64,000 bases of DNA from contig NC_079491.1 of assembly GCF_020520425.1 (NCBI RefSeq), positions 5,691,143-5,755,142 on the forward strand, in the 5' to 3' direction. The position numbers and the translations under genes are program-made. This stretch comes from Spinacia oleracea (Eukaryota; Streptophyta; Magnoliopsida; Caryophyllales; Amaranthaceae). Below, one piece after another: positions 22,116-33,400 of the stretch; positions within the stretch are counted from its first letter, which is position 1, and each line of letters starts with the position of its first letter. Under the pieces are notes generated by a model that saw only the letters and a list, made by a program, of their open reading frames with translations, ran no database searches and was not told where the DNA came from.

Positions 22116-22447
22116 ACTAACTAGCTCTTTTGAACGAGCAGTTAGATATTAGTTGTTTAGCGGTATTTTAAAGTCCTAATCTTATTGGAAGTTTGTGATT
22201 TTAGTGAGATATAGGTGGAATTTTAAGGTTGAAATAATATATAAAATTAAATGAAATATTAATATTGATTGAGATGAAGTAGAAAATGTTGAATAAATAT
22301 ATATAAATTAAATAGTTAATTGATGTTGAATGAGGAATGTGGAGTGGTAGGTGCGTTAGAAATATAGCAAACAACAAAAAGGAAATTTAAAAAAAAAAAA
22401 ACCAAAATGAAGGATGGATGGAGGGAAGACACATGTCATTTAATTAT

Positions 22448-23466
22448 GGAAAATTTGCCAAAAATGACCTTTTATAACACAAATTTTGCGAGAAAGGACC
22501 TTATAATTTTTTTTTTGTGAAAGCACACCTTAATGTAATTTTTTTTTGCGAGAAAGGACTTAAGGGGAGTTTCCGGCATTGACTGGGCTTTTCCGGCCAT
22601 TGACTTACACGTGAGCAGCATGTGTGGCTTAAGTTGGCTACCCATGAGTCACTTCATTTTAGACGGCATTCCACGCAAAACCCTTATTGAGAAAACTGTT
22701 GCTAGAGTTAGAGGTTAGGCTGCAAAAATGCGAAGCTTTCAGATTTGTAATAGCTAAAGCTATGCTTTTGGAGGGGATCATAACTTTATTCCGCTTAAGC
22801 GAAGCTTTTTTTGACTTGCTTAAGCATCGCACTAAGCGAGTAAACAAAAACAGAGCTTTAGCGAGTCAACTTCCAGCTGTGATTGAATCAGTAAGCGCTG
22901 CAGATGTCTAAGGAACTCGGCAAAATGACCCCGTAACTTCGGGTCCATAGACTGCAGTAAAAGCAGCACCAAAATTCCCCTCTGAATCCAGATCGAAGAC
23001 ACTTTTTAAGGATCGACGTCGATACGAGAAGCAAATTGTTGTGTGGAGGAATCAATATCTCGACATAAGCCAAGGGGATCCCGGAAGTTGGAAAAAAATG
23101 GCTCCGTCTTCCGCTAAAGACACTGATTTTCCCGAGTCTTGATTTTTCAAACTTGATTTTTTTTTGTTTTTTTTTTCAACTTTAAGTTTTAAAGCTTAGA
23201 ATTTTGGAGGAAAATTGGGTGTGGTTAGCAAAATAAAGCCACATGTGCTTCTCACGTGCAAGTCAATGGCCGGAAAAACTCAGTCAATGTCGGAAACTTA
23301 CTTTTGGTTGTCTTTCGCAAAAAAAAAAAGTTAAATTAAGTTGTGATTTCACACAAAAAAAATCGCAAAAAAAAATTACATTAAGGTGTGATTTCACAAA
23401 AAAAATTATATAAGGTCATTTCTCGCAAAATTTGGGTTATAAAAGGTCCTTTTTAGCAAATTTGTC
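22448..23466 (+). mobile_element. MULE-type element with long TIRs, copy 2, carrying extra DNA
   Basis: 1,019 bp flanked by a perfect 9-bp duplication TTTAATTAT (22439-22447, 23467-23475), the Mutator signature. Arms of about 200-250 bp contain the TTTTGCGAGAAAGGACC blocks shared with 11501-12053. Relative to copy 1 it is inverted and has about 460 extra bp in the middle (about 22645-23110), including a 74-codon open frame at 22687-22911 whose family I do not recognise. This may be a captured host fragment (Pack-MULE) or sequence lost from copy 1. Confidence 0.85.
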
Positions 23467-23589
23467 TTTAATTATCTATGGTTTTGCTAGTTATAGATTG
23501 GTGTCATTGTTTATTAATTGGCTACATTGATTAACTAATTTGCTCTATTGTTTAACTTATATGACACCTAGGCGGTCTTGTATGTAAGA

Positions 23590-23950
23590 TCGTCTTATAA
23601 AAAAAGTTGTAGTATACTAATTGACGGTATCTTTTCTCCACGGGTCTTTTCGAGCTAATATACCTAAAGATGGTTGTGTGCTGTGTCAGTTTGTGATACG
23701 GGCTGAGCCCATGTGACTTGGGTCTAAACGAGACTGGCTTATGACAAGTATCAGGCTGGGCCAAAATTTTCAAAAGTGAAGCCCATATCGAGTGTCGGGC
23801 TGGACCATGTCAAGTGTAGGTCGGGCGGGAGGCTGTTGTTCCTAAGCCTAATTTCTAAGATGCGGCTAGACCCCAGCTACGACTTCGTGCTTGCATCGGA
23901 TTATGTTTATTTCGTGGCAGGTTATGCTTTTTTTGGTGTATACGGGGAAA
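23590..23950 (+). repeat. Segmental duplication, copy 3
   Basis: Same order of blocks as copies 1 and 2 (TTGACGGTATCTTTTCTCC, TTCGAGCTAATATACCTAA, GACTTGGGTCTAA, GGCTGGACCATGTCAAGTGT). It leads toward PMEI copy B. Between 23950 and 24390 is AT-rich DNA without a recognised feature. Confidence 0.65.
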
Positions 23951-24409
23951 TAATATTACAAATAATCTTGCAGCGGAAATAATATTCGTTTTCCCTTCGT
24001 GTATAAATAAAATAGGCTAACAATTATATCTCTATAATATAATAAAATAACTCACAAAGTCATTATAAAATATAAACTAATATCCAATGGTATACTCCCA
24101 AAAATATAACGTGTTTCTCTATATCTAAATTATGTTACAATGTTATGTACAATTCCTGAAAATGTTATTAAATAACTATAAATCTGATTACATATTTATA
24201 ATCAACCTATTATTAAGAAACTGAATGCACATTATCGCTGAATAATTTGCCAATAATATATTGTTTCATGTTTTCTCATTTCTCTCCTTTTTTTTCGCTC
24301 CTTTTATTTCTCTAATTCTTTGCTAATTACATCTTCTCCAAATTAAGGAGAAATAACCAACATTATAATCTGTATAGTGTAAACCAAAAAGAAACAAATC
24401 ACACCAAAC

Positions 24410-24943
24410 ATGTCCTCCAAATCTGTAAAACTTGCATTCCTCTGCATCATCTTCTCCATCCAATCCTTGACCCTAATCAAAGCAGATGAAGCACTAATCA
24501 CAAAACTATGTTCTTCAACCTCATTCCCAAAAGTTTGCACCAAATGTCTCCAATCAAACCCAAGTAGTAAAACTGCAACAGATGTTGCTTTAGTCGACAT
24601 TTCCATGGTTTGTGCTACAAAAGACATGGACCTGTTATACCAGGATGCATTCAGAATACAAGGTAGCAGTACTAATCCTGCTGCAAAACAGGCCCTTAAT
24701 CAATGTTTAGATCAATTTGAGGATGCTAAAACCAAAGTTAATCAAATTTCAAATACAGTTCATATCAGAAAATTCATTCTTGCACAACAACTTAGTAATA
24801 AGGTTTCACAACAAGTTTTTAGTTGCAATCAGTATTTTCAGGCTAAAGGGGTTACAATTCCAGATGCTGTGAATAATGACTTGAGTATTGTATCTGCTGA
24901 TTGGAGTATTGTTATGGACATTTTGGGTTCTCTCAAGTCTTGA
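24410..24943 (+). CDS. Pectin methylesterase / invertase inhibitor-like, copy B
   Basis: 177 residues, one exon, in the same orientation as copy A 4.8 kb upstream. The first 40 residues, including the whole signal peptide, are identical to copy A; nearly all 28 differences lie in the mature protein, many of them non-conservative (Y/I, D/K, N/I, M/F, I/S). The disulphide cysteines C34, C43, C99 and C139 are kept. Role: secreted inhibitor of pectin methylesterase or invertase. Flank similarity continues to about 25190, so the duplication unit includes the 3' UTR. Confidence 0.88.
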   Translation: MSSKSVKLAFLCIIFSIQSLTLIKADEALITKLCSSTSFPKVCTKCLQSNPSSKTATDVALVDISMVCATKDMDLLYQDAFRIQGSSTNPAAKQALNQCLDQFEDAKTKVNQISNTVHIRKFILAQQLSNKVSQQVFSCNQYFQAKGVTIPDAVNNDLSIVSADWSIVMDILGSLKS

Positions 24944-25313
24944 TTCTTTTACGAACTAGCTCATTCTGCAAGCGATGCGTGCTTGTAACTTAAAAACGCA
25001 TACACAATAATATTTATTTGATTAATTATTTCTTACCTTTTTATTGATATTTTTTTTCTCGTTTTAATATTTAGTGATTTTAGTATATATATTTTTTAAT
25101 TAAATTGATGCCCTTCTACTTGTAATATAAAATGTTTTAATTTTTTAATTTTAGGGTGAAATAGGCAATAAGTTTTCTGACGTCGTCTCAAGCGTTGCCT
25201 TATATGACAGAGATTTAAATAATAACGATTAACAAAAAAAATTATTGTTTTGAGGAAACAATAATAATGTTTTATGAAATAATATAATCAATATAATATT
25301 GTATAGTATCAAG

Positions 25314-25810
25314 TAGGGGTGTGCAAAAATCGATCCGGACCGGACCGGAGGCAATCGGTCCAGTCTCCGGATTGAGAAATATTACTTTTCGGTCATAGGT
25401 CCTGTCCAAACCCCTTAAAACCGGTTTTTGGACCGGACCAATTTTTTCTTGATAGAGTATAATATAAATTATTTTAAAAGTTAATTTCCTCGTCTAATAT
25501 CTATATTATGAGATTTTTTTTATCTTTCAAAAAAAGGTGTTAAACAATTATTTTTCTACATGTACATATTTATTTTTTACTGTTTTTTTGTAGAAAAAAA
25601 AATTTCCGTATAGATATAAGCGTACAACCGGTCCAAGCTTGTCCAAGTATAACCGGTACTATCTCTGTGTCTAAAAATTTCGTATAGATATAAGCGTACA
25701 ACCGGTCCAAGCATAACCGGTACGGTCTCTGTGTCTAAAATTATCCAAAAATAGATCTTCGATCCGGTCCGATCCGATCCGATCCGGGTTTGGACCGGTG
25801 ACCACCCCTA
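25314..25810 (+). mobile_element. hAT-like MITE, CCGGTCC-rich
   Basis: 497 bp with TAGGGGTG and CACCCCTA inverted ends, the same termini as the element at 62077. The interior repeats CCGGACCGGACCGG and ATCCGATCCGATCC motifs. An internal block of about 65 bp (TAGATATAAGCGTACAACCGG) is directly duplicated at 25608 and 25683. A clear 8-bp target duplication is not visible (flanks GTATCAAG and GTAGTCTC). Confidence 0.65.
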
Positions 25811-26081
25811 GTAGTCTCAACTCTTGAGTCTCAAGTATTGGAACCGATTTAGTTACATGAATTTCAAGGATAAAATCCAATTGGGTTCTCCAATTGAAGC
25901 ATCTTGATTATCATATGTTCTTTAGCATGTCTATCCTACTAGAAAGTAAAGACAACATTGGGCCAGACAAGTACGATTCACGGCAAGGCCTAACATGAAA
26001 AAAAACACGGCCCAAGCAGCCTAAAATTACATGTTTTGAAGTTTTCCTATTTAAAAAATAGATAAGTAATTCGAGTTTCAA

Positions 26082-26831
26082 TTTTTTTTTTTTTTTTTTT
26101 TTTTTTGACATTGGATAATGATACAAGGAGAATATTAAAATTAAACACTAATTAACCAGCCGCCTTATTACCCACTCCTGAAGAAAATTGCATTCCATCC
26201 GTAGATGCCCTCTTGGCCAGAACATGTGCTGAATAAATCTGGTCTCGATGTACCTTGTAAATAATACACTTTTTAAACCTCTTACCGACTTCAAAAATGG
26301 TGTCAATTGTCCACAGAAGCTGAATATTTGGTTTAACTTGTTTCCGCAAGTAAGAAACCAAATTAGTTGAATCAGTAAAAACTACAATGTCATTAAAGGA
26401 TAACTCCATTGCCCATTGTAATGCTCGTAGACAAGCCATATATAGCTTCAACATGTAGTGCTGAATTACCTAAACCATAATCGCAACCCCCAAGGATTTC
26501 CATTCCGTCGGATTGTCGTTGCTTAAGAACCCAACCCATTCCTGCTCTGAACGTATCTTTATTCCATGCTCCATCTATAAGAATAACTGTTGTTAACGTT
26601 GGTAAAGTAATTTCCATACCTATATTTGCAAAGTAAAATCCTGGTGGATAATCTTGCTTATGTTCTGGAGGATGTAGAAAACCCAATTTACCATCATCTT
26701 TTCCCCTAAACATATTGTGTTGTTCTAAGGCAAGATTAAACTGAACCTGAAACACAGTAATGCCTCCAGCATTTGAACGGAAAACCCTTTCGTTCCTTGA
26801 ATATCATACCTATATTTGCAAAGTAATATCA
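26082..26831 (-). mobile_element. 3' fragment of a LINE (RNase H domain) with 15-bp target duplication
   Basis: A 750-bp insertion flanked by TAATTCGAGTTTCAA at 26067-26081 and 26832-26846. The poly(A) tail is the T run at 26082-26106. On the minus strand two overlapping frames encode a plant LINE RNase H (RVT_3 type): IDGAWNKDTFRAGMGWVL, ALHVEA, IVVFTDSTNLVSYL and a closing YSAHVLAKRAS. A frameshift near 26393-26454 separates them. At the truncated 5' end an 18-21 bp piece (CCTATATTTGCAAAGTAA) is repeated from 26623 to 26808, a filler typical of LINE 5' junctions. Confidence 0.88.
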
Positions 26832-26846
26832 TAATTCGAGTTTCAA

Positions 26847-28264
26847 GGGGATGATTAACAGAACTTTAAAGATACCATCAAAAAATTAAACAATCAAAAC
26901 TTTGAATATATTAATACGTACATTGAACCATAATAATGGTCTTGTAAAGTTCAAATTATAGATCATTCTTATAGTTTGGATAAAAGCTAATTGGGGTACG
27001 AGTCGGTTGGTACTTCTTGTACATTGAACAATCTAAGATAGCCCCAATTAAATAATAGACTAGTCATGTTACATTTTTTATCAGATGTCTTCAAAGAGAT
27101 TGTCTCATCACTTATGTAGTCATGTACTCATGTGTGATGCAGGCTTTGGTAGAAAGCGTGTCCATTGGTCTATCAGACCATTACAATACTACATGGTGGG
27201 CTAATTTGTGAAGTTTTTATTTAGTTTTACGATTTAATTTTTCTCAAATTAACATCAGATAAAAAAACTATATTTAAGATCGAATCTCGTCTACCTACCT
27301 GCCTTATAGGACTCTATTCACACCAAAATAAGGATACTACTATGTGATACTCCTTATCTTACCATATCTTTCTTTGTACACACTAACATACAAACTTGTG
27401 TAATCCCTTGGCACTTATTTCCTTCCAAAAAATAGATTCATTGAGATATTTGAGTATATTGTTTTAATATCTCTTATGCTTATATCTTACCATAACTTTA
27501 CACCCAAGATGTGTTAATTAATTTAATTTTTTGGGTGAATATTTAGAAATTACAAGTTATCCCAATTATTTTTACGTATCATGTATTTCTACTTATTTAA
27601 AATGTAATATAAAAAATCCTATTAACTAGTATTTTTCATAAGTATTTTCAATCAGTTTTACAAGTTAAACTCGATGAATGCTCATATATTTATTTACTCG
27701 ATTTAGTAGGTATTTATACCATATAAAGATTCCAAAGTACCATAAAACATACAAAGTACTTCGTACGTCCTAGCTAGAACGTTCTTCCATAGTTCCATTC
27801 ATCGAAAGAAATCAAGTGAACTTTATTTTTAATCAAAAGAGATCAATTTGTTAATATTCAATAATTAAGTCCTTGTCTATACAATTAACGAAGGGTTAAC
27901 CAACATAAAACGATCTTATACTTAATCCGACATAACTTAAATAAGTAAGGTGTCACCCCCTAATTTCCAACCTGCCCATGTGCACCACATGACTCCCAAA
28001 ATTCTCTCCAAATTCCCTCCTCCAATCACCACCATTATCACCCCTTTCCATAATTTTATATTCCGTCTCTATTTATTTGCTCCATTTAACTTTTTACGGT
28101 CACCAACAACGATTTAAAATGCAAATATCTTTAATTATGTAAACATAAAAATTCTAAAATATTGATTTCTAAAAATATTAAACCGAGTCTAACAAGTTCC
28201 CACACAATTTATTTCTTATAAATTAATGATAAAAGTTCGATCCAAAAAAAATCAAAAAGGCTTA
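26847..28264 (+). other. Intergenic, no gene seen
   Basis: AT-rich sequence without convincing open frames or recognised repeats. Confidence 0.5.
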
Positions 28265-28550
28265 TGTACCCGGGTGCATAATGATCATTGTGCATCCTAT
28301 TTTTAAATGAACACTTAGTTCAAATATAAAGAACATATCGTTATTCCCAAAAAACATATATAATTATATAGTAAATGAACATATAGTTCAAATCCAAAGA
28401 ACATATATAGTAAATGAACATATAGTTCAAATCCAAAGAACATATATTAAAATATTCACTTATACGCATACATTAAAATCAATCTCCATATTTATTAGGT
28501 TCTCGTGAATGTTTATTAGGATGTACAGTGAACATTGTGCACCAGGATTT
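28265..28550 (+). mobile_element. MITE-like element with GTGCAYAATG ends
   Basis: The left end (GGGTGCATAATGATCATTG) and right end (GTGAACATTGTGCACC) are near inverse and each is itself palindromic. The 61043-61327 element has the same architecture (GGTGTACAATAAAT...). Inside, a roughly 38-bp unit (AAATGAACATATAGTTCAAA) is tandemly repeated at about 28371-28446. The superfamily is unknown. Confidence 0.45.
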
Positions 28551-28702
28551 ATAATCCAAATTGCGCAAAAAAATAGAGTAGTGAAAACATTAAATAATGG
28601 AGGGAATAATCCATTGATTTTCCTCATATAAATATCATCGGATATCGTAATATACAATGACCCTCAAATCAACACTAATTGTTCCCCCCCTCAAACCCCC
28701 AA

Positions 28703-29095
28703 ATGACAACAACAACAACACCAAGAAGCATTTCATCAACTTCTACTTTCCTTTTCTCTCTTTTCCTTGTAACATATTTCTTCTCCTCCTACCCAAATGA
28801 GCCCGGCCCGTCCTCAGCCCTACGGACCACCGTCCTCACCGTCGTAGGGCTGTCCATAGTGTCAATATGCTTGGTCGTGGTGGCGCGTACCACCATGGTT
28901 GCTTGGATTACTGTCCTTGTGGTGTTGGCATTTTCCGGGACACGGCGGCGTGTTTTGGTTCATGATGGGAGGAAGATTACTGTTGATGTTGCAATGAACT
29001 TGATTAAAGTCATGTTTAAGGAAAGACAGTTTCTTACTGTTGTTTGTGCTGCTGTTGTAAGTCTTTTGGCCATGGCTCAAGTAACAAGAGTCTAG
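28703..29095 (+). CDS. Small multi-pass membrane protein, unknown function
   Basis: 130 residues from the ATG at 28703, one exon. The N-terminus is Thr/Ser-rich (MTTTTTPRS). Hydrophobic segments are at about 15-30, 42-61, 64-78 and 110-126; a basic stretch (RRRVLVHDGRK, 81-91) and an amphipathic segment lie between the last two. TATA-like CATATAAATATC is about 75 bp upstream and the coding part is GC-richer than the flanks, both in favour of a real gene. The family is not recognised; it resembles short plant-specific transmembrane proteins. Confidence 0.75.
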   Translation: MTTTTTPRSISSTSTFLFSLFLVTYFFSSYPNEPGPSSALRTTVLTVVGLSIVSICLVVVARTTMVAWITVLVVLAFSGTRRRVLVHDGRKITVDVAMNLIKVMFKERQFLTVVCAAVVSLLAMAQVTRV

Positions 29096-29757
29096 AATTT
29101 TTGTACTTAAAAAATGATTGATAGGGAAAAATATAGAGCAAAGTTTTTAGATTTTAGGATAATTTTTGCTCTGTAAATGTAACTATTAGTTTTGTTATAC
29201 TGAAATGATACACAAATTTTGCACAGTATATTGATTAATTCGAGAAAATCTATGTAAAAAATGGCTTGCTTTAGACTTAACTCTTAAGTGACTCTTGTTG
29301 GTAGTTTGGTACTGATTAATTTGGATTTTTACTGATTTTGTGTGTTATTGGCTAAACAATACACTACTGATTATTACCAATGAGATCCACTATTGGTTTA
29401 TTGGTACTTACATGCTCCTTATTGGTATTAAAAATGGTTACATTATTTTGATTACAAACCACTTGACGTTTTTAGAAACCATTAATTTTGGTTCCTTTAA
29501 AGTCGTTAACATGTAATTCAAAAGTAGGCTTTTGAAGAATTAAAAAAAAATGTGTTAAGAGTATAACCCACATATATGTTTTAGTTGGGACTAGGTGTTC
29601 CATGTTAAAGAAATATAGTTAGATTAACCATATAAGATTGTTTGACTACTCCACCTATCACCAATTGATTTTAGGATGAGACCTGTCAGACAGGCTTATA
29701 TGTGACCAGTCTCTCCTCCAGTGTGGACAACTGGTCCGGTGTGAAGTCTATACACTA
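29096..29757 (+). other. 3' flank and intergenic
   Basis: Probable 3' UTR to about 29230, then AT-rich sequence with no gene. Confidence 0.5.
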
Positions 29758-29804
29758 ACCGAGCCAACAATCTTGTCCCACATTATACAGTAACAGAACC
29801 AACC

Positions 29805-29963
29805 AAGCCAACTGGGGTTGACGTGAGTGGTTAAGGGTCTCTTGCTCATTAACTACGGTCTCGGTTCGAGCCTTGGGTATGGAAAAAACCTCATATGGGA
29901 GGGATGCTGCCCATCGAGATACCCATACAAACTCCCACTGGAAATTAGTCCTCTCGCCAATAC
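29805..29963 (+). mobile_element. tRNA-derived SINE-like insertion
   Basis: An A-box-like GTGAGTGGTTAAGG (about 29824) and B-box GGTTCGAGCC (about 29873) have tRNA spacing. The flanks CAGTAACAGAACCAAC (29789-29804) and CAGTTACAGAGCCAAC (29964-29979) look like a decayed target duplication. A longer block, GAGCCAACAATCTTGTCCCA, is also repeated on both sides (29760, 29971). No poly(A) tail is clear. Confidence 0.45.
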
Positions 29964-30468
29964 AGTTACAGAGCCAACAATCTTGTCCCACATTGAAGAA
30001 ATGGAGTTAGACTATTAAGAGTAGTTGCCTTCAGAGTTCAGATCTACCATTGCTTTGACATTCAGTAAAGGTGTATAAGTATGCCTGAACACTTTTAATA
30101 ACTTCAAGTAAAGGACCTTATACCAGTAGTTCTAATCAAACAATTATTTCCCAGAGGCAATGTTATATATATATAATATTACTCCGTAGCATTAAAACGG
30201 GGAGAATAATGTTTTCCTACATAAGTGCAAAATAAAGCTCATCTTCACTACACTAAACAGACTAACACTTGGATAATTTACCATACCTATCCTATACATT
30301 GCCTTTTATAACATAAATACTTTTAATTTCTGTGGAAATTTGCTAGACCTTGGTGATGGAAATGGGAAGATAATCGCGCAACTGAAAACACGTGCTACAT
30401 CTCTTACCATAACTTAACAGGAAGATATACTCATATTTGAGCAGTGTGACTTTCAAGGAGGGATTTTT

Positions 30469-33400
30469 TTAGACTATGGTTGAGAAAAATAACTGTTGAC
30501 AGAATGCAGCTCTCTGCCTTAGTTCTTCAGAGTCTTCCTTTTCTTTGCTTTCTTTCAACTTTGATGATTTTGAGCTGCATTTCCACAACAAAACAGTAAT
30601 ATAACCACAGTTAGTTGTGTCAGATGTGATTAACATCAGTTTTATTGCATCACATTGTCAAAGTTGAGTGAGGAGTATATACATATTGATCATATATACG
30701 TAAACAGGATATGCAAACAGATAAATCGAAGGGAAGCAATTCAGACTTCGAATATGTTTGCTTCAAGTAGGAATATAATGTATGACATTTACTTATAAGA
30801 CCACAGCGAAATGTATGTTTTCAAGACCAAGAAACAAGTTGTTTTAGAAACATTCAGTTGTAAACTTAGAGTATTAAACCAATTGGTGATGGAAGGAGTA
30901 GCTCCTCAAGCTTATATCTCCCCTCTTCTTCAGTCTAAGATAACTCGGTGTGCTTCTTATCAAGGGGTCTCAACAAATAAAGGAAACAAAGTCTCCTTGG
31001 TGCGAGGCAGTTCCAAAATCATCAAGCCATCATCACTTTGAGGATTTTCAATTGGGTGAGGCTAAATAGCTATATGAGCCTAACACTATAAGAGAATTAA
31101 GAAATTATATGGACCAAGTTTAACCTACACTACTGCTTATTTCAGGGACATTTTACCCAATTGAAAGTGTACTAGGTACCTAAACTGCCAAACATAATAG
31201 GAGAAGATATTTAGTACTACGGCTCCGTTTGTTTTGACGGAAAACGCCTTTTCGGAAAATGATTTTCCCATTTTCTTTTGTTTGTTTGTTTGTTTGTTTG
31301 TTTTGTAAAGGGTGGAAAACAATTTTTTCAAAGGTGGAAAACAACTTTTTCCAGGGGAAAACCAACTTTCCTTTTGAAAAGAAGTAATGCCACATTTTCC
31401 ACTTCTATGTTCTTACTCTTTATAATTTTTCTTGTATGGAAACAAATGAAGGAAAACTATTTTCCCTTGAAAATTGTTTCCATGGAAAATTATTTTTCTT
31501 TGAAAATGTTTTCCTTTGAAACAAACGGAGCCTACGTACTTCTTCCTTTACTATATGAAAAATAGCTAGAGGAAATTGGCAAAAAACATTTTGGAAACTT
31601 GATTGGGCACGGTAAGTTGCCAAAACATGACATTGTAGTCTAATGACTCTTACCATATGGCTATCCTTAGCACAACAAACACATAAAGAGCAATAAATAA
31701 TGAAACATGGCTTGCTTTTTAAACATACGAAAGCACTGCACGTTGCTAGGACAAACATATGGGACACCAAACATGGAACTTCAAATGCATAAAGATTCGA
31801 CATTTTGTTCACTTTTGCTCAAGGATTTTGCATGTCCTCTGTTTTCATGCTATGCAAGCATAAGAAATGGCAACCAATCAATCAAGCTAGACTACTAGAG
31901 TATAATATGTACCTTTCTTTCTCTGGAATGGATGGGAGATCATCAACGGAACACAAATCTTGAGATTGATCATCCTTAATTTCCGAATATGGTGCGCTAA
32001 ACAAAAAAGGGGAGAGAAGTGGATCAGGTGATAAGGCATTCACATTTTCCATGCCATTTTTAGCACTCATGCCACCGATCATTCTTCCAGCATAGAAGTT
32101 CCAGAATCCTGACTTATGAGACCTTCTCCGAGTCTGTGAATCATTGGAATTTATTAGGAAACATAACCAATGTTTAGGAAACACGATGAATGACAAATGT
32201 CAAATTAAAGTTCTTAATTTACCTTGATTGAGTTCATATGATGCGTCTTGAAATGCCCGACAACATCTTTGCCCAAATTTAGTGCACAAACTGGACAAAC
32301 CTGAAACCATGGATATGGATAGATAGGAAGTTAAGTAAAGAAGTTGTATAATTGACTGAAAACTTCTCCAACATTGTCAACTAAGCACCAAAAATCTACT
32401 TATATATGCGACTAATTGCTTTTGAAAATCTCAAATAGATACACTCTAATCATGGTACTAGAAAAATATCTTAGATTCATGGACCCAATTCAACTCAGGG
32501 TATCTTTCACATCACATTTATCCTCATTCATTCAAGAATTCTATGCTTGTTTTTGGCACATGTACATAATTTAATTATGAACTGTATGACTAATTAGAGC
32601 AAACATTTGGACTCGAAACCTTTGTCGGGTAATTTTAGGCAATGAGACATTAATAAAGTTGTCATAATAAGCAATGCACTTCAAAAGCACATTGTGGTGA
32701 TTCCTAATCCGAAATGACAGCAGAACATGGACATTGTCCGCCAATATAACTTCACTCATCAAGAAAAGAAAAGAGAACGTATATATACAAAGATAAACAT
32801 ACGGCGTTTTTGACATCAAAGCAGTGTTCTCCTTGTAGATGATCACAAAGTGCAGACAGCTCGATATCGACATAGCAGAATGGACAAGTGAAATAAGTCC
32901 TTGCATCATCTTTTACTTCTGAATCATCCAACACTAATCGATTTCCTGTCAATTTACAAACAAAATGATTCAATAATGTAAGAGAAAATTTGATCTTTTT
33001 TGCAAGGAACAGACAAAGTTTACATGTAGGACCAACAAAACCACCCAAAAAAAGTTTGTCCTTAAACCTCTGACCCCTCTTTCCTCCAAATCTCCAATCA
33101 ACTTTCCCCCAAGTTGTTGGCTGCTTAAAGATTGTTTTTTTTGTGCTATTGAACTCAAATTCTACTTGAGTTCTACCTTAAAACTTCTGGGTTTTGACAT
33201 AATCCACAAAAGAATCAGTAACAATTAAGGAAAATAAACCCTTGAAAAAATGCAACAAAATTATAGTGAAGAACAAAAAGGACAAGTGAGAAAATTCATC
33301 CAAGTAATCTCCATAGATTTTCTAAAACCCACATACTATATACAGTTAACAAGCATAATTAACTAATTATTATCACTAAATCTGCAAAATTTCAATAAAA

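Noticed and set aside
22687-22911. A real 74-residue gene
   Set aside because: It lies between the arms of a MULE-type element with no promoter or recognisable domain; kept only as possible captured sequence.
25314-25810. A GC-rich promoter or CpG island
   Set aside because: The GC-rich motifs are terminal and internal repeats of a MITE, and no gene starts nearby.
31180-31565. Lys/Phe-rich open frames near Di19
   Set aside because: They lie wholly or mainly in the Tourist-like MITE in Di19 intron 4.
32571-33158. Separate small minus-strand proteins at 32571-32909, 32752-33048 and 32970-33158
   Set aside because: They read through Di19 introns; the true coding part is exon 2 (32803-32945) of the five-exon gene.
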